Assembly: GCA_945221685.1 (NCBI GenBank)
Contig: CALYNN010000106.1
Coordinates: forward strand, 1-5,869
DNA: 5,869 nucleotides
Reading direction: 5' to 3'
Source of the DNA: an uncultured Clostridia bacterium
GTDB lineage: Bacteria; Bacillota; Clostridia; Oscillospirales; Acutalibacteraceae
In this document: positions 1-5,824 of the stretch, piece after piece
Numbering within the stretch: position 1 is the first letter of the stretch
Layout of the letters: every line of letters starts with the position of its first letter
Program-made: the position numbers and the translations under genes
Notes under the pieces: model-generated
Told to the model about the DNA's origin: nothing
The model's database searches: none
Seen by the model: the letters and a program-made list of their open reading frames with translations, nothing else

Positions 1-1
1 T

Positions 2-136
2 AAAGGTATTTACGGAATGGCGCCCAAGGCAGGCTCTATTGTTGCAGTCGGTGAAGAAATAATATTGCAGGTTTACGGTGAGATACAGACCACAACAGCA
101 CCTGCAACAACCGAAAATGCAGACGGAGAGGATTAA
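2..136 (+). CDS. C-terminal end of a PASTA-domain protein (partial)
   Basis: Only the last 44 codons are inside the window; the start lies upstream. The first visible residues (KGIYGMAPKAGSIVAVGEEI, then ILQVYG) match the C-terminal half of a PASTA domain: a pro-x-ala-gly turn (PKAGS), then V..GE.I.LQV as the last beta-strand. PASTA domains are extracellular modules of high-molecular-weight penicillin-binding proteins (PBP2x/SpoVD types) and PknB/PrkC Ser/Thr kinases, where they bind peptidoglycan or beta-lactams. After the domain comes a low-complexity Thr/Ala/Pro tail (TTTAPATT) ending in acidic residues (ADGED), consistent with an exposed C-terminus. Whether the parent is a transpeptidase or a kinase cannot be told from this fragment. 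No convincing terminator follows the stop codon. Confidence 0.72.
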   Translation, partial: KGIYGMAPKAGSIVAVGEEIILQVYGEIQTTTAPATTENADGED

Positions 137-265
137 AAGGATTACTGTTAATTTATTTACAATTTGTTCATAATTACTAATCAATTCAAAAACACTGTTG
201 TTGTACGATGAAAAAAAGTAAAAGTGAGTAGATGATCAGTGAAGCTTTGGAAAATTAACAACGAC
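137..265. other. AT-rich intergenic stretch, no clear gene
   Basis: This is the AT-rich sequence between the PASTA gene and the structured-RNA candidate. It contains only very short open frames: ATG at 208, seven codons, and ATG at 232, eight codons. I searched for sigma-A promoter pairs. The best hexamers (TTTACA at 156-161, CATAAT at 169-174, TACGAT at 204-209) do not pair with a good partner at 16-18 bp. The promoter for the following element is therefore not identified, and read-through from the PASTA gene is possible. Confidence 0.5.
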
Positions 266-400
266 GGTGAGAATTCAGGTAATCGAGGTATGTATAAGGG
301 CTTAGAGCCTGTTGTCTTGGGAACTCTGGGATTAGATGATTTTCAATCGGACACCGAGCAAATTTACGAAATAAATATTGAGAAATTATCTGACCAATAA
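239..400 (+). CDS. Possible small protein, 53 codons (doubtful)
   Basis: An open frame runs from GTG 239 to TAA 398-400; an internal ATG at 290 would give 36 residues. The GTG product reads MKLWKINNDGENSGNRG..., contains GLEPVVLGTLGLDD and ends IEKLSDQ. It is acidic towards the end, with no membrane segment or signal peptide, and I do not recognise it. There is no good Shine-Dalgarno: upstream of GTG is only a weak GTGAG/GTAG stretch, and upstream of ATG 290 is a short AGG. The frame lies almost exactly across the arms of a long RNA helix and stops just before the terminator. It may be a chance open frame in an RNA gene, the remnant of a decayed gene, or a real small protein. Confidence 0.22.
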   Translation: MKLWKINNDGENSGNRGMYKGLEPVVLGTLGLDDFQSDTEQIYEINIEKLSDQ

Positions 401-447
401 TTCTCATACCAAGGGCAGTATTTCCTCTTTTACTGCCCTCTTGTTTT
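266..447 (+). ncRNA. Candidate structured RNA with its own terminator
   Basis: Bases 266-283 can pair with 385-410 by 18 pairs, one of them G-T. These run as 266-268 with 408-410, 269-275 with 399-405, and 276-283 with 385-392. Only the 3' arm has bulges (406-407 and 393-398). The ~100-nt interior holds small hairpins: GGCT/AGCC with a TAG loop at 299-309, and either GATT/AATC at 338-348 or TCGG/CCGA at 347-357, which exclude each other. A strong terminator begins 1 nt after the helix. Long-range closure, a branched interior and a terminator resemble a stand-alone non-coding RNA or a riboswitch-like leader. I compared it from memory with 6S, SRP, RNase P, tmRNA, T-box, SAM, c-di-GMP and c-di-AMP RNAs and found no signature motif. 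The 5' end is unknown; 266 is simply the first paired base. Confidence 0.42.
412..447 (+). terminator. Intrinsic terminator before the two-component operon
   Basis: A 9-bp perfect stem, AGGGCAGTA (412-420) with TACTGCCCT (431-439), encloses a 10-nt pyrimidine-rich loop. It is followed by CTTGTTTT (440-447), a moderately good T-run. It would end the transcript containing the structured RNA candidate about 70 nt before the response-regulator start. If that transcript were a leader of the operon, this hairpin could act as an attenuator. I saw no obvious antiterminator strand, because nothing upstream pairs well with the 5' stem arm. Confidence 0.8.
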
Positions 448-506
448 ATCGTCTTTTAAGTATTGCAGTGGATAAGCAATGTAATCACCAATGATTATTG
501 AAAAGC

Positions 507-511
507 AGGAG
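507..511 (+). promoter_or_regulatory. Ribosome binding site deciding the regulator start
   Basis: AGGAG lies 7 nt before ATG 519. The alternative in-frame TTG at 498 lies upstream of this site and has no comparable Shine-Dalgarno, so the longer protein with seven extra basic residues is unlikely. Confidence 0.85.
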
Positions 512-518
512 TAAGAGT

Positions 519-1190
519 ATGTTTAAAATTTTAGTAGTGGAAGATGATATTAATCTTAACCGTTCCTTTTGCACCTTTCTTAATAAAAACGGTTATTCCG
601 CCAAGGGAGTAATCAATGCAAGAAGAGCATACGACGAGCTTTATGAAAGCGTTTACGACCTGATTGTGTCGGATATTATGATGCCTAATATTGACGGCTT
701 TGAGTTTGCGGATACCGTAAGAAAAATCAACAGCGATATTCCCATTATTTTTGTTACCGCAAGAGATGACCTTGCCTCAAAGCGCAGGGGATACAGCGCC
801 GGAATAGACGATTATATGGTAAAGCCTATTGATTTGGACGAGCTTTTGCTTCGTGTCGGAGCATTGCTTCGCAGGGCTAAAATTACGGAAAAGAAGCGAA
901 TAGAAATAGGCAATTTCAAAATGGATATCGAGGAGAGAAGCGCGTATATAGGTGATGAGGAAATCAGCCTTACCGCAAGGGAGTTCAATATTTTATTTAA
1001 GCTTCTTTCTTATCCGAAAAAAACATTTACAAGAGCCGACCTTATGGAAGAATTTTGGGACGCAGATACCTCCTCAGGACAGAGAACGGTGGATGTATAT
1101 ATGACAAAGCTTCGCGACAAAATTTCAAAATGCGATAATATTGAAATTAAAACCGTTCACGGTCTCGGATATAAGGCGGTGATAGTTTGA
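519..1190 (+). CDS. OmpR/PhoB-family response regulator
   Basis: This 223-residue DNA-binding response regulator should be phosphorylated by the sensor kinase encoded next to it and then control transcription. The receiver domain (residues 1-120) has the acidic pair D9/D10, phospho-acceptor D52 in VSDIMMP, T80 in FVTAR, and K102-P103. The winged-helix effector (about 130-223) ends in the typical pattern RTVDVYMTKLRDKI followed by IKTVHGLGYK. Length is normal for the family. The frame is open upstream to a TTG at 498, but ATG 519 is preferred: it has AGGAG at 507-511 with a 7-nt gap and gives the canonical N-terminus MFKILVVEDD. The stop overlaps the kinase start, so the two are translationally coupled. 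No sigma-A promoter is evident in 448-518. Its targets cannot be read from the sequence. Confidence 0.95.
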   Translation: MFKILVVEDDINLNRSFCTFLNKNGYSAKGVINARRAYDELYESVYDLIVSDIMMPNIDGFEFADTVRKINSDIPIIFVTARDDLASKRRGYSAGIDDYMVKPIDLDELLLRVGALLRRAKITEKKRIEIGNFKMDIEERSAYIGDEEISLTAREFNILFKLLSYPKKTFTRADLMEEFWDADTSSGQRTVDVYMTKLRDKISKCDNIEIKTVHGLGYKAVIV

Positions 1191-2239
1191 AAATAAAAAA
1201 ACCGTCGCAGGTTAAAAGAAGCTTCTTTTCCGCCAACTTTTACATAGTGTTTTACTTTTTTATGGCGCTGTTTGTGGCTTCGTCGGTATTACTGTTTTTA
1301 TTTGTAATGCAGCAAAAAAATACGGACACAAAATATACTGCGGTTTTGTGCATATGGTTTATTGCGTTTTTCAGCATTGCCTGCGGCTCGGCAATTTATA
1401 TTGCAAAGGTGTTTATGGTTGAACGGCCGCTGAGAAAAATTCTTGACGCTACCGACAGAATTGCCGGAGGTGATTTTTCGGTACAGATTGAAAGACTCAA
1501 CTCTATTGAAAATTTTAACGAGTTTGATATTATAATAGAAAATCTTAACAAAATGGCACGAGAGCTTTCGCATATGGAAACCATCAGCTCCGATTTTATC
1601 TCAAATATTTCCCACGAAATTAAAACGCCTCTTGCCGTTATACAAAACTATGCAACTATTTTGCAAACGCCGGATTTAACGGAGCAGGAGCGGCTCGATT
1701 ACGCTTCGGTTATTGTTCGGTCAACAAAGGAGCTTTCAGATTTAATTTCAAATATATTAAAGCTTTCAAAGCTTGAAAATCAGGAAATATGCCTTAATAG
1801 CGAAAACTTCAATTTAAGTCGTCAGCTTTGCAGATGTATATTGAATTTTGAAACCCTGTTGGATGAAAAGCAGCTTGAAATTAATACGGATATTGATGAT
1901 AGCATTGCGGTTACTACCGATAGAGAAATGCTTACTCTTGTTTGGAATAATCTTATTTCAAATGCCATTAAGTTTACCGAAGCGGGAGGAAAAATCAGCG
2001 TAACGGCTAAAAATGTTAACGGCAGGGCGGAGGTTACCGTAAGCGATACAGGCTGCGGAATTTTGCCCGAGGAGCAGAAAAGAATATTTGATAAGTTTTA
2101 TCAGGGCGATACCTCCCATACAAAGCAGGGAAACGGCCTTGGACTTGCCCTTGTAAAGAGAGTTGTGGATATTGTGGGCGGTGAAATCACTCTTGACAGT
2201 CAGCAGGAAAAGGGTACAACCTTTAAGGTTATAATTTAG
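1187..2239 (+). CDS. Membrane sensor histidine kinase, short-loop type
   Basis: This 350-residue kinase autophosphorylates on histidine and passes phosphate to D52 of the upstream regulator. Order of parts: TM1 about 17-41; an outer loop of only some 8-10 residues (QQKNTDTKY); TM2 about 51-76; a HAMP-like linker about 78-130 (RPLRKILDATDRIAGGDF); a dimerisation/H-box with H143 in FISNISHEIKTPL; and an HATPase_c domain. The latter has an N-box (WNNLISNAIKF, N255/N259), G1 (DTGCGI, 287-292), F-box (FDKFYQGD, 301-308) and G2 (GNGLGLA, 316-322). All catalytic boxes are intact. The start is TTG 1187, which overlaps the regulator stop as TTGA, with AAGGCGGTGA just upstream as a plausible ribosome site. 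The next in-frame ATG (1262) would cut through TM1. The tiny outer loop leaves no room for a sensor domain, suggesting signal detection within the membrane or through a partner. The signal is unknown. Confidence 0.93.
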   Translation: MKIKKPSQVKRSFFSANFYIVFYFFMALFVASSVLLFLFVMQQKNTDTKYTAVLCIWFIAFFSIACGSAIYIAKVFMVERPLRKILDATDRIAGGDFSVQIERLNSIENFNEFDIIIENLNKMARELSHMETISSDFISNISHEIKTPLAVIQNYATILQTPDLTEQERLDYASVIVRSTKELSDLISNILKLSKLENQEICLNSENFNLSRQLCRCILNFETLLDEKQLEINTDIDDSIAVTTDREMLTLVWNNLISNAIKFTEAGGKISVTAKNVNGRAEVTVSDTGCGILPEEQKRIFDKFYQGDTSHTKQGNGLGLALVKRVVDIVGGEITLDSQQEKGTTFKVII

Positions 2240-2266
2240 TAAATACGGCTTATGAATCTATAAATT

Positions 2267-2304
2267 AAAACAGCAGTCGGAAAAATTTCCGACTGCTGTT
2301 TTTT
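2267..2304. terminator. Bidirectional intrinsic terminator between convergent genes
   Basis: AAAACAGCAGTCGGAAA (2267-2283) is the reverse complement of 2286-2302. It forms a GC-rich core stem (CAGCAGTCGG/CCGACTGCTG) flanked by an A-run on the left and a T-run on the right. On the plus strand it ends the two-component operon, 27 nt after the kinase stop; on the minus strand it ends the deacetylase gene, whose stop is 10 nt away. It therefore serves both strands. Confidence 0.93.
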
Positions 2305-2313
2305 GCAGATGCA

Positions 2314-3651
2314 TTAGGTATTATTGTTAATTGTTTTATAGTCGATGTACTGCTGACCTGCTTGCGGAGCCTTTCCTCCGTTTTTAACAGTCAGCATTTC
2401 TGTTACGGTAACAATTTGATAACCGTCCTTAATAAGCTGAGGAACTATTTTTTTCAGCGCCTGTGCCGTCGTAGGATATATATCGTGCATAAGTATAATC
2501 GCGCCGTCATATACCTGCTTTTGTGCAATACTGCAAATGGATTTCGGATTTCGTGATTTCCAATCCTCTGTGTCAACAGACCAGTATGCAATGGGCATTC
2601 CCTCTTTTTTACATTCCTCCTGTATTGTCGAGGACATCATACCACCGGGGCATCTGAAAATAGTCGGTGCTTGACCGCAGGCTTTTTTTATAACCTCGGT
2701 ATTTTTGCTTATATCCTTTGCCGTTACCTTTTTTCCGTAATTGCTGTGGTCATAGGTATGATTGCCTATTTCACAGCCAAGCTCTATTTCGCGCTTTAGA
2801 CATTCTTCGTTAAGACTGTTGATTCTTGAGCCACACATAAAGAATGTTGCTCTTGCACCGTATTTTTCGAGTATATCCAAAATCTGCATAGTTGGATTGT
2901 CGTTGCCGTCATATGGATAGCCGGGACCGTCGTCAAACGACAGGGCAACCATAGGCTTATTTGGGTCAATATCTGCGCCCACAACATACTTTTCCTTAAT
3001 TTCTGCTTTTTGAGTATCGCTCCATTCGCCGTAAATGTTTTCATCACCGACTGTTATATATGAGCGATTTATAGAATAGTATGTTTCCTTTGGAGTTAAT
3101 TCCTTAATTTCAAGCTTGTTTGAAGCATCTGATGAAACGGTGCTGCTTTCCTTTTTTGAAAAATCCTTGTCTTTCGAGTATTCAATTTCATATCCGTTTA
3201 TATTGCTTTGCTCATTCCAGTTTAGTGTAAGTACACCCTCGTCACCCGAATATGCCTTTAAAGCTTCCTTTTCGGGATTTGTGTATATTTCAATATGCTG
3301 ACTTGCTTCGCCCTCGTACTCCTTTTTGTTGAAAATCTTGTATGCCGAAACCTTAACCTTAAACACAGAAGCCGGTGCCATGCCCGAAAACCTGTATTCG
3401 CTAATTTCCGGATCAATAAGCTTTTCCGCAAGCTCGTATTCATCGTTATCAACGCCTTGGCGGTATACCTTATAACCGTCGACACCCTTTATGTTCTGCC
3501 ATTTTATCGACACTTCGGATGTTGAATTTTCAGCAATTGTTACTTTTTTGATGGGGTCAACGTCCTTGCCGTTAATAACAACTATTGCAGATGACGCACT
3601 TATAACTATTGCCAAAATAAGCAAAGCAGTAATTATCTTAATTCTTTTCAT
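2314..3651 (-). CDS. Extracellular NodB-type polysaccharide deacetylase with two FnIII-like domains
   Basis: This 445-residue carbohydrate esterase family 4-like enzyme would remove acetyl groups from N-acetylated or O-acetylated glycans outside the cell. Residues 1-27 (basic start, then ITALLILAIVISASSAIVV) form a signal peptide or N-terminal anchor. Two beta-rich modules follow, about 34-125 and 126-222, with fibronectin III-like features (IKWQNIKGVDGYKVYR; LNWNEQSNINGYEIEYS). The catalytic domain spans about 230-420. Its motifs are FDDGP (catalytic D240, metal-ligand D241), HTYDH (H298/H302 metal ligands), FRCPGG (R333, a variant of RPPYG), SVDTEDW (D360, W364) and LMHD (H389). All expected metal and catalytic residues are present, so it should be active. 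The tail is a short polar end (INNNT). The start is ATG at 3651-3649, with AAGGAG 12 nt upstream. The substrate could be peptidoglycan, a cell-wall polymer, or a plant polysaccharide such as acetyl-xylan; sequence alone does not decide. Confidence 0.92.
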   Translation of the reverse strand: MKRIKIITALLILAIVISASSAIVVINGKDVDPIKKVTIAENSTSEVSIKWQNIKGVDGYKVYRQGVDNDEYELAEKLIDPEISEYRFSGMAPASVFKVKVSAYKIFNKKEYEGEASQHIEIYTNPEKEALKAYSGDEGVLTLNWNEQSNINGYEIEYSKDKDFSKKESSTVSSDASNKLEIKELTPKETYYSINRSYITVGDENIYGEWSDTQKAEIKEKYVVGADIDPNKPMVALSFDDGPGYPYDGNDNPTMQILDILEKYGARATFFMCGSRINSLNEECLKREIELGCEIGNHTYDHSNYGKKVTAKDISKNTEVIKKACGQAPTIFRCPGGMMSSTIQEECKKEGMPIAYWSVDTEDWKSRNPKSICSIAQKQVYDGAIILMHDIYPTTAQALKKIVPQLIKDGYQIVTVTEMLTVKNGGKAPQAGQQYIDYKTINNNT

Positions 3652-3663
3652 AGCTTATTCATG

Positions 3664-3669
3664 CTCCTT
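3664..3669 (-). promoter_or_regulatory. Ribosome binding site of the deacetylase gene, unusually long spacing
   Basis: On the minus strand, AAGGAG ends 12 nt before the deacetylase ATG, longer than the usual 5-9. An intervening ATG (3662-3660) sits only 1 nt after the site and opens a four-codon frame (MNKL). Its stop overlaps the true start as ATGA. Confidence 0.6.
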
Positions 3670-3681
3670 CTTTACACAAAC

Positions 3682-3710
3682 ATCATAATATATTGAGTAT
3701 TAAAAATCAA
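3682..3710 (-). promoter_or_regulatory. Sigma-A type promoter for the deacetylase gene
   Basis: On the minus strand, TTGATT (-35, 3710-3705) is separated by exactly 17 bp from TATGAT (-10, 3687-3682). Four and five of six bases match consensus. Transcription would start near 3675, giving a short leader of about 24 nt that contains the AAGGAG site. Confidence 0.65.
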
Positions 3711-3813
3711 TAACAATTATTAAAAAAAATTAACAAATTCTATTTTTGTAAAATATAGATAAAAGAATAAAATTTTTTTCTCATTTTTTGTTAAGGAATT
3801 GTAAATTTTATCG
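3711..3813. other. AT-rich spacer between divergent promoters
   Basis: This stretch of about 100 bp is very A+T-rich, with runs of A and T, and separates the two outward-facing promoters. It holds no open frame of note and no clear operator palindrome. Such tracts can act as UP elements or bend DNA, but nothing here identifies a regulator. Confidence 0.5.
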
Positions 3814-3842
3814 TTGACAGTTTCAAGTGTAAGTATTATTAT
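3814..3842 (+). promoter_or_regulatory. Strong sigma-A type promoter for the NuoL-like operon
   Basis: A perfect TTGACA (3814-3819), a 17-bp spacer and TATTAT (3837-3842, five of six) make this the best promoter in the window. Initiation is expected near 3849, leaving a leader of about 65 nt before the NuoL-like start. The flanking A/T-rich upstream DNA would favour high activity. Confidence 0.82.
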
Positions 3843-3900
3843 ATTACAGATAAATAATCATTAAAAACATATTTAATATATGCAGATTAATGTGTTATTG

Positions 3901-3906
3901 AGGAGG
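3901..3906 (+). promoter_or_regulatory. Strong ribosome binding site of the NuoL-like gene
   Basis: AGGAGG lies 7 nt before ATG 3914. This near-perfect site fixes the start of the NuoL-like protein. Confidence 0.85.
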
Positions 3907-3913
3907 TTGTTTA

Positions 3914-5824
3914 ATGGAAAGTTTAATCCTCGTCCTGATTGGTGCTCCGTTTTTGAGTGCGTTGCTTTTAAGCATTATCAAAAACGATACCGTCAGGCAA
4001 ATTGTTACTTATGTCAGCAGTGCCGGAATTATAGGCGCCGCCGTCGCGTTTGCGGTTAACTATTTTGTTTCGGGGCAAAGCCAGCTTTTCTTTATCAGCG
4101 AGGCTGAAATTGCCGACTATGCTATGATAGCAGTTGAAGTATTTTTAGTTGTGCTTGTAACTGTGCTTAGCATAAAGTATAAGAAATACTATGCCGCCTT
4201 GCTTTCTATCGCTCAAACCGTGCTTATGTTCTGGTATGAATTAGGCGGAGCCGAGCCTGAAATATCCTCGCATAAAATATATGTTGACCAGCTTACTGTA
4301 ATTATGATTTTAATTGTTGCCGTTGTAGGTACCTTGATTACAGTATATGCTTGCGGATATATGAGGGATTACCATAACCATCACAAAGAGTTTAAAGACA
4401 GAAGAAGGTATTTCTTCTCGCTTTTATATGTGTTTTTGGGCGCAATGTTCGGTCTTGTGCTTTCAAATGACCTTATTTGGATGTATTTCTTCTGGGAAAT
4501 CACCAGCGTTATTTCCTTCCTGCTTATCGGCTACACAAGAACAGAGGAAGCAATACATAACTGCTTTAGAGCCTTGTGGATGAATCTGCTGGGCGGCTGC
4601 GGCTTTGCCGCCGGTATTGTGTGGGCAGGTATGAAATTCAATGTAACGGATATGCAAAGTCTTATTCTCAACGACGGCGCAATAATTGTTACCCCTGTTA
4701 TTTTGCTTTCCTTTGCCGCACTTACCAAAAGCGCACAGCTTCCGTTTTCAAAGTGGCTTTTGGGCGCAATGGTTGCTCCCACTCCGTCCTCTGCACTGCT
4801 TCACAGTGCCACCATGGTTAAAGCGGGCGTGTATCTTTTGTTAAGGCTTTCTCCTGTTCTTGCAGGAACATATGCAGGAACAATGGTAAGCCTTGTAGGC
4901 GGCTTCACCTTCCTTATTATGTCTATGCTTGCAATTACGGTAAGCGACGGCAAAAAGGTGCTTGCATATTCAACAATATCAAATTTGGGACTCATTACCG
5001 CCTGTGCAGGCGTAGGCGCCAAGGAAACAGTTTGGGCAGGTGTATTTCTGCTTATATTCCACGCAGTTTCAAAATCGCTTCTGTTTCAGACCGTGGGTGC
5101 TATTGAAAACGCCACCGGCTCAAGAGATATTGAAACAATGCACGGACTTGTTCGCCGCCATCCCTATCTTGCGTGGACTCTTGTTATCGGTATTGCAGGT
5201 ATGTTCCTTGCACCGTTTGGAATGCTTATTTCCAAGTGGGCGGCGCTTAAAGCGTTTATTGACTGCGGCTCCGTTGTGCTTGTTATGTTTGTTTGCTTCG
5301 GCAGTGCAACAACCCTGTTTTATTGGACAAAGTGGATTGCTACCGTGCTTGCTTCAAAAACAAATGATGTTAAGTTTAAAAATACCACCTCGGCAAATCA
5401 GTGGATTTCAATATTAATTCATTCTGTAATAATGGTACTTCTTTGCTTTGCATTTCCTATGATTTCTCAAGAGGTTATAATTCCTTATATCCAAACGGTG
5501 TTCAACAGTGCAGAGCCTGTTATCAGCAGTGACAATATCATTATAATGATGATTATGCTTGTTGCCGTATTTGCCGTTCCCGGTGCTTCCTGGATTATGG
5601 CAAGAAAAACAAGGTACCAAAAGGCACCCCGTTACATCAACGGTGTAAACGCAGGCGACCAAATGAACTACATTGACTCAATGGGTGAAAAAAGAAGGTT
5701 TTTCCTTGCCAACTGGTATATGGAGGACATCTTCGGTGAAAAGAAAATCTGGACTCCGTCAATTGTGATTTCAATAATCATAATTGTGGCTCTTTTGGTA
5801 GTTTCGATGGGAGGTGCATTCTGA
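3914..5824 (+). CDS. echA: NuoL-family ion-pump subunit, probably Ech hydrogenase subunit A
   Basis: This 636-residue polytopic membrane protein belongs to the complex I NuoL / Mrp antiporter / group 4 hydrogenase family, which moves protons or Na+ driven by electron transfer. Visible landmarks are YVDQLT near 123; WEITSVISFLLIGY with E195 in the position of the conserved TM5 glutamate; and TKSAQLPFSKWLLGAMVAPTPSSALLHSATMVKAG (271-305) with K272, H297 and K303. Further on are IFHAVSKSLLF (H383, K387) and LISKWAALKAF (K441). The usual proton-path residues therefore all appear intact. After about 14 helices comes a hydrophilic stretch (563-613, including NWYMEDIFGEKK) and a final helix (614-632). 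The size, this C-terminal layout and a membrane gene following with a 1-nt overlap fit EchA, whose operon runs echABCDEF. Alternatives are another group 4 hydrogenase, Mrp-type or complex I-like subunit. Family membership is secure; the Ech assignment is inferred. Confidence 0.9.
   Translation: MESLILVLIGAPFLSALLLSIIKNDTVRQIVTYVSSAGIIGAAVAFAVNYFVSGQSQLFFISEAEIADYAMIAVEVFLVVLVTVLSIKYKKYYAALLSIAQTVLMFWYELGGAEPEISSHKIYVDQLTVIMILIVAVVGTLITVYACGYMRDYHNHHKEFKDRRRYFFSLLYVFLGAMFGLVLSNDLIWMYFFWEITSVISFLLIGYTRTEEAIHNCFRALWMNLLGGCGFAAGIVWAGMKFNVTDMQSLILNDGAIIVTPVILLSFAALTKSAQLPFSKWLLGAMVAPTPSSALLHSATMVKAGVYLLLRLSPVLAGTYAGTMVSLVGGFTFLIMSMLAITVSDGKKVLAYSTISNLGLITACAGVGAKETVWAGVFLLIFHAVSKSLLFQTVGAIENATGSRDIETMHGLVRRHPYLAWTLVIGIAGMFLAPFGMLISKWAALKAFIDCGSVVLVMFVCFGSATTLFYWTKWIATVLASKTNDVKFKNTTSANQWISILIHSVIMVLLCFAFPMISQEVIIPYIQTVFNSAEPVISSDNIIIMMIMLVAVFAVPGASWIMARKTRYQKAPRYINGVNAGDQMNYIDSMGEKRRFFLANWYMEDIFGEKKIWTPSIVISIIIIVALLVVSMGGAF
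5810..5816 (+). promoter_or_regulatory. Ribosome binding site of the downstream gene, inside the NuoL-like coding end
   Basis: GGAGGTG sits 7 nt before ATG 5824, within the last codons of the NuoL-like gene (encoding GGAF). Together with the TGATG stop-start overlap it indicates translational coupling. Confidence 0.75.

Noticed and set aside
146..209. Possible promoters before the RNA candidate (TTTACA at 156, CATAAT at 169, TACGAT at 204)
   Set aside because: None of the hexamers has a convincing partner at 16-18 bp; in DNA this AT-rich such partial matches are expected by chance.
239..447. Assignment of the structured region to a known RNA (6S, SRP, RNase P, tmRNA, T-box, SAM, c-di-GMP or c-di-AMP riboswitch)
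   Set aside because: None of the short conserved signatures of these families that I know could be found, so it is left unnamed.
498..518. Upstream TTG start adding seven residues to the response regulator
   Set aside because: The AGGAG site lies inside this stretch and is ideally placed for ATG 519; family members start at the first beta-strand as MFKILVVEDD does.
1298..1584. Minus-strand frames of 91 and 62 codons opposite the kinase
   Set aside because: They lie antisense to the TM2/HAMP region, where the plus-strand protein is clearly conserved, and no ribosome site precedes them.
2796..3485. Several 60-85 codon frames on both strands inside the deacetylase gene
   Set aside because: They are shadows of an intact gene that carries all NodB motifs; their products show no domain features and they lack ribosome sites.
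4463..5662. Overlapping frames of up to 125 codons within the NuoL-like gene on both strands
   Set aside because: They arise from the codon bias of a long real gene; the NuoL-family motifs are all in the main frame.
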